DNA from: JANRIC01 sp033765345
GTDB taxonomy: Bacteria; Bacteroidota; Bacteroidia; Cytophagales; Microscillaceae
DNA length: 58,244 bases
Reading direction: 5' to 3'
Assembly: GCA_033765345.1 (NCBI GenBank)
Contig: JANRIC010000008.1
Location: 1-58,244 of the forward strand
Shown piece by piece: positions 24,763 to 34,891 of the stretch (position 1 is its first letter; each line of letters starts with the position of its first letter). Below the pieces are notes generated by a model. That model was not told where the DNA came from and did not search any database. It saw nothing but the letters and a program-made list of their open reading frames with translations. The position numbers and the translations under genes were made by a program.

Positions 24763-25200
24763 ATGAAGTTTATAACCCACATCGCTTTTATTTATCTATT
24801 CGCTATTGCAACAAGCTGTGGCAGCAGTTCCGAACAAACTCAAGAATCTGCCAAACAAGACACTAGCCAAGCTACCGAAAATGAGGTAGATACGCAGGAT
24901 GAAAACCAACCTGAAAATAATACTGAGCAAGCTGATGCCGGTCAAGAAGTTACAATCGGTACTTTTGTAGGTATTGATCAGGGAGATTACTTTTACTTCA
25001 GGGTGAAACCCGACCAGGGTGAAGAGCTGAGTTTGATGGTTTTACAGGGTGATGAAACTTATCGCAAGATTGAAGCCGCTCCAGATACCTATATTGGCAA
25101 AAAGATAAAAGTTTACTGGATGGCTACCAAAGAAAATCTCCCGGAAGCTGGCGGAGAAGTGGATGTCAATAAGTACCTGAAAGCTGAAATCTTGGAATAA
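24763..25200 (+). CDS. Acidic lipoprotein with OB-like C-terminal domain, function unknown
   Basis: The 145-residue product has a lipoprotein signal with lipobox ATSC (Cys19), then a low-complexity Ser/Gln/Glu/Asp/Asn linker (residues 20-62) and a small strand-rich domain (VTIGTFVGIDQGDYFYFRV onward) that could be OB-like. No enzyme motif is seen. It is in the middle of the short-gene run and is likely cotranscribed with its neighbours. Confidence 0.68.
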   Translation: MKFITHIAFIYLFAIATSCGSSSEQTQESAKQDTSQATENEVDTQDENQPENNTEQADAGQEVTIGTFVGIDQGDYFYFRVKPDQGEELSLMVLQGDETYRKIEAAPDTYIGKKIKVYWMATKENLPEAGGEVDVNKYLKAEILE

Positions 25201-25220
25201 TTCTTATCGATATATCCGAT

Positions 25221-25547
25221 ATGATGAAAATACTAGCAGTTATTATCAACCTTGCGTTTCTGGCTACGCTGCCTTTTGCTTATCAGACTGGTACTTTGCT
25301 GTATTGGCTCAATTTTTTTCTGGAAAAAGCATTCGGCCAAGTTGCTGAAACGAATGTTTTATTGGTACTGGCGGTGATATATCCCATCTTTATTGTACTG
25401 GCAAATATCATTTCCTGGACATTATTATTCTTCAAAAAGCCCAGAACTGCTTTTTATATCTCTTTGTTGCCATTAATTCCTGTGATTGTTTTTTTGACTT
25501 ATTTTTTTCTGGTATTCATCCCCGCCCAACCTGGTTCTCCTGCTTAA
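25221..25547 (+). CDS. Small inner-membrane protein with three predicted helices
   Basis: The 108-residue protein is mostly hydrophobic, with segments at about 3-25, 45-70 and 78-102 separated by short loops (KKPRT between the last two). No family is recognised. It starts 20 bp after the acidic lipoprotein gene and is the last gene of the run. A long inverted repeat follows 14 bp after its stop. Confidence 0.6.
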   Translation: MMKILAVIINLAFLATLPFAYQTGTLLYWLNFFLEKAFGQVAETNVLLVLAVIYPIFIVLANIISWTLLFFKKPRTAFYISLLPLIPVIVFLTYFFLVFIPAQPGSPA

Positions 25548-25561
25548 ATCAGGCTTCAATC

Positions 25562-25603
25562 CATTTGTTATTGGGAAAATTAATATTTTTCCAATAACAA
25601 ATG
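25562..25603. repeat. 18-bp inverted repeat, AT-rich
   Basis: CATTTGTTATTGGGAAAA (25562-25579) and TTTTTCCAATAACAAATG (25586-25603) pair at 17 of 18 positions around a 6-nt loop. It lies between the small membrane protein gene and the first TonB receptor gene. It may terminate the former, act as an operator for the latter, or be a dispersed element; the lack of a clean T-run makes a classic terminator less certain. Confidence 0.75.
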
Positions 25604-25735
25604 ATATTTTTCATGTAAGATTGTTGCATAAAAGACACTTGTGTTGCAATTAAGAGGCAACAAAGTCATGGATTTATGTGTATTTTGTTTAAATTGGACG
25701 CTTCAATAAACCCTAAAGATATAACCGATTTGGAT

Positions 25736-28579
25736 ATGAAACACATTCTATCAAAACTACTCGTATGCTTTTTATTAAGCCTTTTAAATCCTATACTAGC
25801 TGATGCTCAGGAAATTAGGATAGAAGGGAGAGTACTTGAATCCAAAAGTAAAGAACCTATGATAGGTGTCAACATTGCCATCAAAGGCAAGGTTTCGGGT
25901 ACTGTGACCAATGCTGAGGGGCGCTTTACCCTAATCACAAAAACTCCCCCTCCTTTTACGTTGATGTTTAGCAGTGTGGGGTATGCTATTCAGGAAGTAG
26001 AAATCACTGGAAGTATTAGCAATCTGGATATTAAACTACAAGAAGAATCTTTGCTTGGGCGCGAAATCGTCATAGCGGCTTCACGTTATGAAGAAAATGT
26101 ACTTGAGTCTCCTGTGAGTATTGAAAAGCTAGACCTACTGGACATTAGGTCTTCTCCGGCTGCTGATTTTTACTCTGGGCTGAGAAATCTCAAAGGCGTT
26201 GATATGGGCGTACAAAGTTTGATATTTGTGACACCCAACGTCAGAGGCTTTAGTAGTAATACCAATTACAGAGTCAATCAATTGGTTGATGGGATAGACA
26301 ATGCTCCTCCTGGGCTGAACTTCCCAGCCGGAAATATTATCGGAATTTCAGAGCTTGATATTGAAAGCCTTGAATTGTTAGTAGGGGCTTCTTCGGCACT
26401 ATACGGTCCAGGTGGGCTGAACGGTACAATCCTGATGACTAGTAAAAGCCCTTTTGATTACCAGGGATTAAGTGCTTCGGTGCGTTATGGACTGCTACAC
26501 GTAGGTGCCGATTATCAAGATAATCCATCAGGAATGTATGATTTTACGATGCGTTATGCCAAGGCATTTAATGATCGTTTTGCTTTCAAACTGAATTTTA
26601 GCTACCTCACAGCCGATGATTGGCAGGCCAGTGATTTCAGAGATAAAAACGACTTGAACAACCCTGACCTCAATATTCTTACCAATCCTGGTTATGATGG
26701 AGTAAATATGTACGGAGACGAGTCTTTTGTTCCCGTGGATATTGGTCCGCTCGCTCCTCAGGTAGCCGCAGGTTTTGCACTTGGTCAGGGATTACAACCT
26801 GGTACACCTCAATACGATGCCACCGTTGCACAAATTATTGGTTTATTTCCTGAAAGCCAGCTCATTAGTCGTACTGGCTACCCAGAAAGAGATTTGGCAG
26901 ATTATAATACCAGCAACCTCAAGACGAACCTTTCTCTGCATTATCGACTGACTGAAAAGGTAGAAGCAATTGTACAAGGGAGCTATAATGTAGGAACAAG
27001 CGTGTACACAGCCAGTAACCGGTTTTCCCTCAAAGATTTTTCTTTGTATAGCATCAAAGCCGAAGTCAGAGGACCCAAATTCTTTTTGAGGGCTTTTACT
27101 ACGGGTGAAAACGCAGGCGATACGTATGATATGGGGGGTTTGGCCTTACAAATGAATGAAGCCTGGAAACCCAGCGAAGCCTGGTACAATGACTATATCG
27201 GTGCATTTACTACGGCGCGTTTTATTGGGCAGGATTTAAACAGTGCTTATCGTTTTGCCCGTGACGTAGCCGATAACAGAGACCAAGACGGTAATATCCT
27301 TATTCAGGGGCAGCCTTATCGGCCATTACCTGGAGAAGAAGTTTTTAATGATCTTTTTAATCAAATCTCATCACGCCCAATCAGTGAGACTTTCAGCTAT
27401 AATGGCAATACCATCCGTGGGGCAGCCGTGGTAGATAAAAGTAAACTTTACCATTTTGAGGGAATGTATAATTTTAGTGATTTCTTCAAATTTGCTGATA
27501 TTTTGGGAGGGATGAGCTACAGGGTATTTAATATCAATAGTGAAGGAACGATCTTTGCCGATCAACCGGGTGACCCGCACCTGATCAGCGAATTTGGTGC
27601 TTATTTACAGATAACCAAACAACTCCTCAGCAAAAAGCTTAAATTTACTGGTACGGTACGATATGATAAAAACGAAAACTTTGATGGAGGGCGATTTACC
27701 CCCAGAGTTTCTTTGGTGTATTCCGTAGACAAAGACCGTAAGCATCACATCAGGGGTTCTATTCAAACGGCTTTTCGTTTCCCTTCTGTGGCCGACCAGT
27801 ACACCAATTTGAATGTAGGGGTATTTGAAGTCATAGGCGGCTTGCCACAGTTTCGCAATCGCTTTAATTTTGAAGAAAACCCTGTTTATCCCCTGGATAA
27901 TCCCAATCCTCTGGTAGGTAAACCCGTAACCACAGATGGCCCTTATGTCTTCCCTGAATTCAAACCGGAGCGGGTTGTTTCTTATGAAATCGGCTACAAA
28001 GGTTTGATCACGGATCAATTCCTGCTGGATGCATACATCTATTACAATACATTTAACGGATTTTTGGCAAATCAGGCACTCGGGCAGCCCCTTCCTGATG
28101 GAACGACCCGTTTTTTACTTACTGCTGTAAGTACCGAAGAACCCATCAGTGCTTACGGGTGGGCAGTGAGTTTTGATTATAGAATCTTCGGCAATTATGA
28201 CCTGGCAGCCAATGTTTCTTACAATACCATCAATTCATCCGATGGAAACTTTCCCCTCGGGTTTTTGACACGATTCAACTCCCCCGATTATCGCACCAAT
28301 ATTTCTTTATCAAATCGTAATGTTTTTAAAAATATCGGTTTTAGTGTCAACTGGCGTTGGCAGAATCAGTTTCTATGGGAGTCTTCTTTTGGCGTAGGCG
28401 AAGTACCTGGCAATCATACCGTAGATGCTCAGATCAGCTATAAATTGCCGAAGATCAAGACTATGTTCAAAATCGGTGGTAGTAATTTATTCAATCAATA
28501 TTATACCACTGGTTTTGGAAATCCCCAAATCGGAGGCTTGTATTACATCGGTATTACTTTTGATCAATTTATGAATTAA
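25736..28579 (+). CDS. TonB-dependent outer-membrane receptor with carboxypeptidase-like N-domain (copy 1)
   Basis: The 947-residue receptor has a signal peptide (MKHILSKLLVCFLLSLLNPI...), a carboxypeptidase-regulatory-like domain (IEGRVLESKSKEPMIGVNIA), a plug domain (about 115-230, with VDGIDNAPPG and GASSALYGPGG) and a 22-strand barrel ending in a terminal aromatic strand (GLYYIGITFDQF). It imports a ligand across the outer membrane using TonB energy. No SusD-like partner gene is adjacent, so a siderophore, vitamin or small-molecule substrate is more likely than a polysaccharide. The frame opens 60 bp upstream, but the ATG at 25736 directly precedes the signal sequence. It is closely related to the next gene. 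Confidence 0.92.
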   Translation: MKHILSKLLVCFLLSLLNPILADAQEIRIEGRVLESKSKEPMIGVNIAIKGKVSGTVTNAEGRFTLITKTPPPFTLMFSSVGYAIQEVEITGSISNLDIKLQEESLLGREIVIAASRYEENVLESPVSIEKLDLLDIRSSPAADFYSGLRNLKGVDMGVQSLIFVTPNVRGFSSNTNYRVNQLVDGIDNAPPGLNFPAGNIIGISELDIESLELLVGASSALYGPGGLNGTILMTSKSPFDYQGLSASVRYGLLHVGADYQDNPSGMYDFTMRYAKAFNDRFAFKLNFSYLTADDWQASDFRDKNDLNNPDLNILTNPGYDGVNMYGDESFVPVDIGPLAPQVAAGFALGQGLQPGTPQYDATVAQIIGLFPESQLISRTGYPERDLADYNTSNLKTNLSLHYRLTEKVEAIVQGSYNVGTSVYTASNRFSLKDFSLYSIKAEVRGPKFFLRAFTTGENAGDTYDMGGLALQMNEAWKPSEAWYNDYIGAFTTARFIGQDLNSAYRFARDVADNRDQDGNILIQGQPYRPLPGEEVFNDLFNQISSRPISETFSYNGNTIRGAAVVDKSKLYHFEGMYNFSDFFKFADILGGMSYRVFNINSEGTIFADQPGDPHLISEFGAYLQITKQLLSKKLKFTGTVRYDKNENFDGGRFTPRVSLVYSVDKDRKHHIRGSIQTAFRFPSVADQYTNLNVGVFEVIGGLPQFRNRFNFEENPVYPLDNPNPLVGKPVTTDGPYVFPEFKPERVVSYEIGYKGLITDQFLLDAYIYYNTFNGFLANQALGQPLPDGTTRFLLTAVSTEEPISAYGWAVSFDYRIFGNYDLAANVSYNTINSSDGNFPLGFLTRFNSPDYRTNISLSNRNVFKNIGFSVNWRWQNQFLWESSFGVGEVPGNHTVDAQISYKLPKIKTMFKIGGSNLFNQYYTTGFGNPQIGGLYYIGITFDQFMN

Positions 28580-28607
28580 ACTTTTCTAAGATCAAATTAT
28601 CTCTTTC

Positions 28608-28638
28608 AAAAGCCCGAATTTTTATCGGGCTTTTTTTT
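28608..28638 (+). terminator. Terminator after TonB receptor copy 1
   Basis: AAAAGCCCGA (28608-28617) pairs with TCGGGCTTTT (28625-28634), followed by further T. It begins 29 bp after the stop codon. The TTTTCTAAGAT preceding it also precedes the terminator of copy 2, which supports duplication of the whole unit. Confidence 0.88.
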
Positions 28639-28844
28639 GTGTTTTAAATCAAATTAAAAGTTTAAACCTTAAATACAAATAATACAATCAATTCTTTTTT
28701 AAGTTAAATAAAAATCCATTTACCTCCTCTACCTAATAAAAATATTTTTAGAAATAATAGAAATTAAGCATGCATACTTTTAAAGTTATCTTAGATACTT
28801 TAAATTTAGCCATTCAGTTCAATCAAAAAATTAATAATTAGTAT

Positions 28845-31799
28845 ATGAAACATAATTTATCTAAGATCATGCTAGGCTTATTATTTATCTTTATAAGCGT
28901 AGCATTTGTAAAAGCACAAACTACTGTCTCAGGTACAATCACTGATGCAAAAACCAGTGAAGGCCTCATAGGAGTGAATGTGGTCATTAAAGGAAAAGTA
29001 ATCGGAACGGTTACGGACAAAGACGGTAATTTTAATCTGACAACCAATACCCCTCCTCCCTTTACGCTGTCTATCAGCAGTGTGGGTTTTTTGGGTCAGG
29101 AGTTAGAAATCACTGGCAACCAATCGGGCATTAGTATTCAATTGGAAGAGCAAAATATTCTTGGACAAGAATTGGTCATCTCTGCTTCCAGGGTTGAGGA
29201 GAGTGTGCTTGAATCTCCGGTTACTATTGAAAAAATGGATGTATTGGCTATTCAGCAGTCACCAGGAGCCAGTTTTTATGACAACATCAAAAACTTAAAA
29301 GGGGTTGACGTTTCTACCCAAAGTTTGACCTTTACCTCCGTAACTACGCGTGGGTTCAACTCCAATGGTAATGTGCGCATTAACCAATTGATTGATGGGA
29401 TTGACAACTCTGCCCCTGGGCTAAACTTCCCTGCCGGAAACGTGGTGGGTATCTCTGAGCTGGATCTCGAGAGTGTAGAATTACTTCCAGGAGCGTCTTC
29501 AGCATTGTACGGCTCTGGTGGTATCAATGGTGCTTTGCTGATGCGTAGTAAAAGCCCTTTTGAGTATCAGGGACTGAGTGCTTATGTAAAATTAGGTGCC
29601 AATCACTTTGATTCACCTGTCGCTACACAAGATCCTCAGTTTTATTATGATGCAGGTTTTCGCTATGCCAAAGCATTTAATGATAAATTTGCTTTTAAAG
29701 TGAATGTAAGCTGGATGGATGCAGAAGACTGGCAAGCCAATGATTTTAGAGACCGAGGCAGCTTAGACAACCCCAATTTCTTTAACCCCGACCGCAACAC
29801 CAACCCTAACCCTGGCTACAACGGCGTAAATATCTATGGGGATGAAGTGGCTACCAGCATCGGTTCTGTAGCCGATCAACTTGTGGCAGGGGGATTGTTA
29901 CCAGCAGCCGCTCGACCATTAGTACCCAACACCGTAGTAAGTCGTACAGGTTATTTGGATTCCGAACTGGTAGATTATGATGTCAAAAGTTTAAAAACCA
30001 ACCTTGCTTTGCACTATCGAGTTTCTGAGAATGTAGAGCTGATTGGGCAATTCAACTACGGATTCGGAACCACCGTCTATACTGCCAACAGCCGTAACTC
30101 ATTGAGTAATTTTAGCCTTACCCAAGCCAAAATCGAGGCACGCGGTTCAAACTTTTTCCTGCGTGCCTGGACTACCCAGGAGCGTTCCGGGGATTCTTTT
30201 GATGCCGTAAACCTGGGTGTAAACCTAAACCGTGTTTGGAAATCCGATTCTCAATGGTTTGGCGAATATGTAGGAGCATTTGTACAAGCCCGTTCACAGG
30301 GGGCTTCCGAATCTCAGTCACACGTTGCAGCGCGCCAGTTTGCTGATGTAGGAAGATTATTGCCTGGAACTGCCGAATTTGATCGTCAAGCGGATATCGT
30401 ACGTAAAAGACCCATCAGCGAAAGTGGAGCTTTATTTACAGACAAAAGTAACTTGTACACCTTTGAAGGGATGTATAATTTCAACAAGGTAATCAACTTT
30501 ATGGAACTCATGGTAGGGGGTAACTACCGCATCTATGAGTTAAAATCTGAAGGTACACTCTTTGACGATGCCAACGAACCCAATGGAACGATTACTGTCA
30601 ATGAATTTGGATTTTTTGTGCAGGCTACCAAAGCACTTTTCGGAGACCGCCTCAAATTACTGGCATCTACCCGATACGACAAAAACGAAAACTTTGAAGG
30701 TCGTTTTACACCTCGTGGTGCCATTGTCTATTCCGCAGGTGCCAACAAAGAGCATAATATCCGCTTCTCCGTCCAAACAGGTTTTCGCTTCCCGACTACC
30801 CAAAACCAATTTATCCGCCTCCCTATTCCTGGCTTGGCTACCCTGCTGGGAGGTCTGCCTCGTTTTACGGATAGTTTTAGCCAAAACCCTGGCTTTACTC
30901 CTTCCACCCTAGCAGCTTTTGGTGCAGGTCTAGGAGCCACTACCAGTGACCCCAATGTAATCGCTGCCGCTCAAGCACAAGTCTTACAATTGGTTCAAGC
31001 AGGCCAAATCCCAAATGATCCCAATGTAATTGCCTCCACAGTTCAGCAATTTGTATTTGCCGCAGGTGTTCAGGCGAATGTCGGATTACTTACTCCCATA
31101 GAAATCAAAGAATTCAAACCGGAGCGTGTGCTTACTTATGAATTAGGATATAAGACTTTGATCGGTAACAAGTTTTATATTGATATCTATGGATATTACA
31201 GTATTTTCAAAGACTTTTTACTAGGAAATGCAGCAGTACGTCAGTCACAAACACCGATTGATTTGAATAATCCAACTAGTGTTGCCACCCTTACAGGTAT
31301 TAACGAGATTCTTTTCCCAACCTCAGTTGAAGACGTAACTTTTGCTTTCCCGATTAATTCCGATGGAAATATCAAAAGTTACGGATTTGGTATTGGTATG
31401 GAATATTCTCTTCCTAAGGGCTTCAAACTAGGCGGTAACTTCTATTTTGATGATTTAGACACAGTAGACGACATCATTGATGCACAGATTCAATTCAATA
31501 CCCCCAAGCTACGTTACAATCTGAGTTTATCTAATCGTGAAGTAGTGAAAAATCTGGGCTTCAACATCACTTGGAGATGGCAAGACAGCTATATCTGGGA
31601 ATCTTCTTTCGGTGTGGGTAATATTCCTGCTTATCATACCGTAGACTTCCAGGCCAGCTACAAGCTGAAATCCCTGAAGAGTACCCTAAAACTGGGCGGA
31701 CAGAACCTCTTCAACAACTATTACAATACTAGCTTCGGTAACCCTCAACTGGGTGGATTGTATTACATCTCCTGGACATTTGACCAGTTGTTGAATTAA
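28845..31799 (+). CDS. TonB-dependent outer-membrane receptor (copy 2, tandem paralogue)
   Basis: The 984-residue receptor has the same layout as the preceding gene: signal peptide to VKAQ, carboxypeptidase-like domain (VSGTITDAKTSEGLIGVNVV), plug (LIDGIDNSAPGLNFPAGN, GASSALYGSGG) and barrel with terminal GLYYISWTFDQLLN. Long stretches align residue for residue with copy 1 (for example AKAFNDRFAFK versus AKAFNDKFAFK). Differences concentrate in extracellular loops, including an insertion rich in Asn/Ala/Gln (about 690-760), consistent with a changed ligand. It has its own 265-bp upstream region and its own terminator, so it is probably regulated separately. Confidence 0.92.
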   Translation: MKHNLSKIMLGLLFIFISVAFVKAQTTVSGTITDAKTSEGLIGVNVVIKGKVIGTVTDKDGNFNLTTNTPPPFTLSISSVGFLGQELEITGNQSGISIQLEEQNILGQELVISASRVEESVLESPVTIEKMDVLAIQQSPGASFYDNIKNLKGVDVSTQSLTFTSVTTRGFNSNGNVRINQLIDGIDNSAPGLNFPAGNVVGISELDLESVELLPGASSALYGSGGINGALLMRSKSPFEYQGLSAYVKLGANHFDSPVATQDPQFYYDAGFRYAKAFNDKFAFKVNVSWMDAEDWQANDFRDRGSLDNPNFFNPDRNTNPNPGYNGVNIYGDEVATSIGSVADQLVAGGLLPAAARPLVPNTVVSRTGYLDSELVDYDVKSLKTNLALHYRVSENVELIGQFNYGFGTTVYTANSRNSLSNFSLTQAKIEARGSNFFLRAWTTQERSGDSFDAVNLGVNLNRVWKSDSQWFGEYVGAFVQARSQGASESQSHVAARQFADVGRLLPGTAEFDRQADIVRKRPISESGALFTDKSNLYTFEGMYNFNKVINFMELMVGGNYRIYELKSEGTLFDDANEPNGTITVNEFGFFVQATKALFGDRLKLLASTRYDKNENFEGRFTPRGAIVYSAGANKEHNIRFSVQTGFRFPTTQNQFIRLPIPGLATLLGGLPRFTDSFSQNPGFTPSTLAAFGAGLGATTSDPNVIAAAQAQVLQLVQAGQIPNDPNVIASTVQQFVFAAGVQANVGLLTPIEIKEFKPERVLTYELGYKTLIGNKFYIDIYGYYSIFKDFLLGNAAVRQSQTPIDLNNPTSVATLTGINEILFPTSVEDVTFAFPINSDGNIKSYGFGIGMEYSLPKGFKLGGNFYFDDLDTVDDIIDAQIQFNTPKLRYNLSLSNREVVKNLGFNITWRWQDSYIWESSFGVGNIPAYHTVDFQASYKLKSLKSTLKLGGQNLFNNYYNTSFGNPQLGGLYYISWTFDQLLN

Positions 31800-31844
31800 T
31801 ATCCTGATTTTAGATACTGATTACATTTTTCTAAGATAATTCCC

Positions 31845-31872
31845 AAAGCCCGCGAATTGCGGGCTTTTTTTT
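31845..31872 (+). terminator. Terminator after TonB receptor copy 2
   Basis: AAAGCCCGC (31845-31853) and GCGGGCTTT (31859-31867) form a perfect 9-bp stem with a 5-nt loop followed by eight T. Confidence 0.9.
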
Positions 31873-32008
31873 GTGAGATGCGGAGTTTAATGTAATTTTT
31901 TAAATATTTTTTTATACTATTTTGAATATCATATTAGACAAGTTATATTTATACATATTTAAATTAAATTATCGCTTTATAAACTCACTAAACAAAAAAA
32001 TGTAAATT

Positions 32009-34756
32009 ATGAAACAAGCTTTGACAAAATTTGTCGGGGTACTCTTTTTGTTTTTGCTGTTAAGCTTCGGTAAAAGCAATGCCCAGACTACCGTATCTGG
32101 AACTATCTATGATGCGGAAAACAACGAACCACTTATCGGCGTGAATGTTGCCCTAAAAGGTAGCTCTATTGGTGCCATTACAGACGTAAAAGGGCAATTT
32201 AGCCTAACTACCAATACGCCGACGCCTTTTATCCTGAGCATTTCAAGCATAGGGTACGCACCCACGGAGCTTGAAATAACAGGCAGTACATCAGGAATCA
32301 GCATCAGCCTAGAGCCACAAACGATTATCGGGCAGGAATTGGTAGTTTCTGCTTCCAGGAAAACAGAAAAAATCCAGGAAGCTCCAGCCTCCATCTCGGT
32401 GATTAATGCCGTACAAATTGCCAATACGCCAGTTACCAATCCCTTGCTTACCATTGACAATGAGCCTGGAGTACAACTAGACCGCCACAGTTCTTCCAGA
32501 ATGAATGTAACCATGCGGGGAGCTTCGGATGTGTTTGGCACAGAAACCTTTGTGATCCAAGACTATCGCAGCTTAATTGGCGCAGGTATCGGTACTTTTG
32601 AGTCTGCCAATACTACCCTCAGTACTTTAGATCTAGAGCGGGTTGAAGTGGTAAGAGGACCTGGTTCGGCACTTTATGGCCCTGGTGTAACCGCCGGGGT
32701 GGTACACTTCCTCACCAAGGATCCCTTCCGCTATCCGGGTACTTCCGTAGAAATGACTTATGGCGAATTAAACACCTTCCGAAGCTCACTTCGGCACGCC
32801 GGACACTCGAGCGACGGCAAATTCGGGTATAAAGTTAACCTTAACTTCAACCGGTCTGACGAATGGACACTTGACCCCAATGATCCCGATGATGCCGCAG
32901 TCATTAGCCAGTTTCAGGAAAATATCATTGACCCCTTGGACGGTGAAGTAGTACGTACCACAGGAGGGCAACTTTTAAATGAAAATATGGGATATAGTAT
33001 GAATACCTCGCTTGAGTTTCGCCCCAAAGACAATCTGCAAATCGTAGCAAGTGGAGGTTATTCTTGGTTTAAGGGGCTGTACTGGAATGCTCAAGGAGAA
33101 GGTGTACAACAAGCCAATGATTATTTTGCACAGATTCGCCTACAGGCAGGGAGGCTTTTTGCACAGGTGTTCTGGAATGCTAACCACGTACCAAGTGATC
33201 GCAGCAAAGTAGGTTTTTTATATCGAAGCGGTCAGTTGAGTTATATCAATCGTGATCAGTTGGAAGCCCAAATCCAGTATACTTTTGATATGCCGAAAAT
33301 TCGAACCCAAATGATCGTAGGTGGCGAATATCGCGGAGCATTTTCGGATACAGATGGCATCGTATACGGACGTAATGAAGAGGATGATGCTTTTCAAATT
33401 TATGGAACGTATTTCCAGAGCAAAACAGGCTTATACGAAAAGCTGGATTTGGTGCTGGCAGCCCGATTCGATGCTTTTTCATCCGTAAGCGAAACTTCTA
33501 TCTCTCCCCGTGCTGCCTTGGTGTATAAGGTATCTCCCACCAGTTCATTCAGGGTTTCTTACAACAAAGCTTATGCTCCCAATAGTGCATTGGTCAATAA
33601 TATTGATTTCAAACTAGCAGCCACACCTGCATTTGATGTATGGCTGATCGGCAATAAAAACGAACAAACTTTCAATAATCCTTCTACTACCTGGCTGATT
33701 CCCGGCTTGGGAGAAACACCAGGCGTGGGCATGGATATTGGTCTGGCTTATGGTTTTCTCACCCAAGTGATTGCAGCCCAGATTCAAGCCGGTAACCCAC
33801 AGCTACAAGGTTTAGCAGGTGCATTACCAGTATTGACTGACCCCGCCACACTGACAGATATTGCTGGGTTAGGAGCTTTCTCTAATGGCGTGACCATTGA
33901 TAATGACGGCAGGCCTTTAAATATTGAAGGAACTCCTACTTCGCAACTTCGGAATGACGACAACTTCGAGATTGGTTACAAAGGAGTTATTGGTAAAAAA
34001 CTAGCTGCTTCTGTAGACCTCTATTGGGTAAGTCGTAAGAATTTTACGCTATTTACCCAAATCAGCCCTCTGGTGGTACTTCCTACATTGGGTGCAGATG
34101 TGGCAAGCAATATCACACCAGTGCTGACTCAGATTTTCACCCAATTGGGCGACCCGAATGCCGCAGTCACCGCTCAAACGATTGCCGGGGCATACCAGGC
34201 AGTAGCCAACTCATCCCTTACTGGCCCTTTGGGGCTTGTGGGTACTGATCAGTTACCGGATTCACAAAGGCCTTTGCAAGCTTTCGGATACCGTACTTTT
34301 GGAGAAATATCTTATTTTGGAACAGACATCGGTCTGACGTATTTTATACGCCCAGATATATCTATTTTTGGCAATTACTCTTGGGTCAATCAAAACGAAT
34401 TCCGGGGAGCTGATCTGGGAGAAGACGAAAATTCAACCAATTCATACAGCTTGAACATCCCTCGTAATAAATTCCGAATTGGATTTGCTTATGAGCCTGA
34501 TCAGGGACTTTTTGGTAATTTTGCGGTACGTTACAATGAATCGTTCAATGCAGACTTGGGGCTTTATTCGGGGGAAGTCAAATCCCGAACTGTGGTAGAT
34601 GCTTCGGTAGGTTATAATTTTAATTTCGGATTGAGTTTGATTCTTAATGGCACCAATATTTTTGATCAGGAGTACCGTACCTTCCCGAATATACCCAAAA
34701 TCGGGCGACAAGTCCTTTTTACGGCACGGTATGTATTTGATAAAAAAGATAAATAA
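32009..34756 (+). CDS. TonB-dependent outer-membrane receptor (third, diverged)
   Basis: The 915-residue receptor has a signal peptide (to KSNAQ) and a carboxypeptidase-like domain closely matching the two preceding receptors (VSGTIYDAENNEPLIGVNVA), but a different plug and barrel. The plug has the VVRGPGSALYGPGVTAGVVH motif and the SVINAVQI start, typical of siderophore or vitamin receptors. The barrel ends in VLFTARYVF followed by a short lysine-rich tail. Sharing the N-terminal domain but not the barrel suggests domain exchange with its neighbours. No SusD, periplasmic binding protein or ABC transporter gene lies nearby to name the ligand. Confidence 0.9.
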   Translation: MKQALTKFVGVLFLFLLLSFGKSNAQTTVSGTIYDAENNEPLIGVNVALKGSSIGAITDVKGQFSLTTNTPTPFILSISSIGYAPTELEITGSTSGISISLEPQTIIGQELVVSASRKTEKIQEAPASISVINAVQIANTPVTNPLLTIDNEPGVQLDRHSSSRMNVTMRGASDVFGTETFVIQDYRSLIGAGIGTFESANTTLSTLDLERVEVVRGPGSALYGPGVTAGVVHFLTKDPFRYPGTSVEMTYGELNTFRSSLRHAGHSSDGKFGYKVNLNFNRSDEWTLDPNDPDDAAVISQFQENIIDPLDGEVVRTTGGQLLNENMGYSMNTSLEFRPKDNLQIVASGGYSWFKGLYWNAQGEGVQQANDYFAQIRLQAGRLFAQVFWNANHVPSDRSKVGFLYRSGQLSYINRDQLEAQIQYTFDMPKIRTQMIVGGEYRGAFSDTDGIVYGRNEEDDAFQIYGTYFQSKTGLYEKLDLVLAARFDAFSSVSETSISPRAALVYKVSPTSSFRVSYNKAYAPNSALVNNIDFKLAATPAFDVWLIGNKNEQTFNNPSTTWLIPGLGETPGVGMDIGLAYGFLTQVIAAQIQAGNPQLQGLAGALPVLTDPATLTDIAGLGAFSNGVTIDNDGRPLNIEGTPTSQLRNDDNFEIGYKGVIGKKLAASVDLYWVSRKNFTLFTQISPLVVLPTLGADVASNITPVLTQIFTQLGDPNAAVTAQTIAGAYQAVANSSLTGPLGLVGTDQLPDSQRPLQAFGYRTFGEISYFGTDIGLTYFIRPDISIFGNYSWVNQNEFRGADLGEDENSTNSYSLNIPRNKFRIGFAYEPDQGLFGNFAVRYNESFNADLGLYSGEVKSRTVVDASVGYNFNFGLSLILNGTNIFDQEYRTFPNIPKIGRQVLFTARYVFDKKDK

Positions 34757-34852
34757 AGGCATGATTCCAATGTCTGTGGTTTGTGTTTTCATCAGACAAA
34801 TTCCTGAATTCATAGCGTGACTTGTTTAACACTACCCTTTATAAAGAAGTGG

Positions 34853-34886
34853 TCTTTGCGGCTACTTCTTTTTTTATCGGCATCTC
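34853..34886 (+). terminator. Terminator after the third TonB receptor
   Basis: AAAGAAGT (34853-34860) pairs with ACTTCTTT (34874-34881), followed by a T-run, about 97 bp past the stop codon. Confidence 0.65.
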
Positions 34887-34891
34887 TTACT

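Noticed and set aside
25736..34756. Polysaccharide utilisation locus (SusC/SusD type)
   Set aside because: No SusD-like lipoprotein, glycoside hydrolase or ECF/anti-sigma pair accompanies the three receptors.
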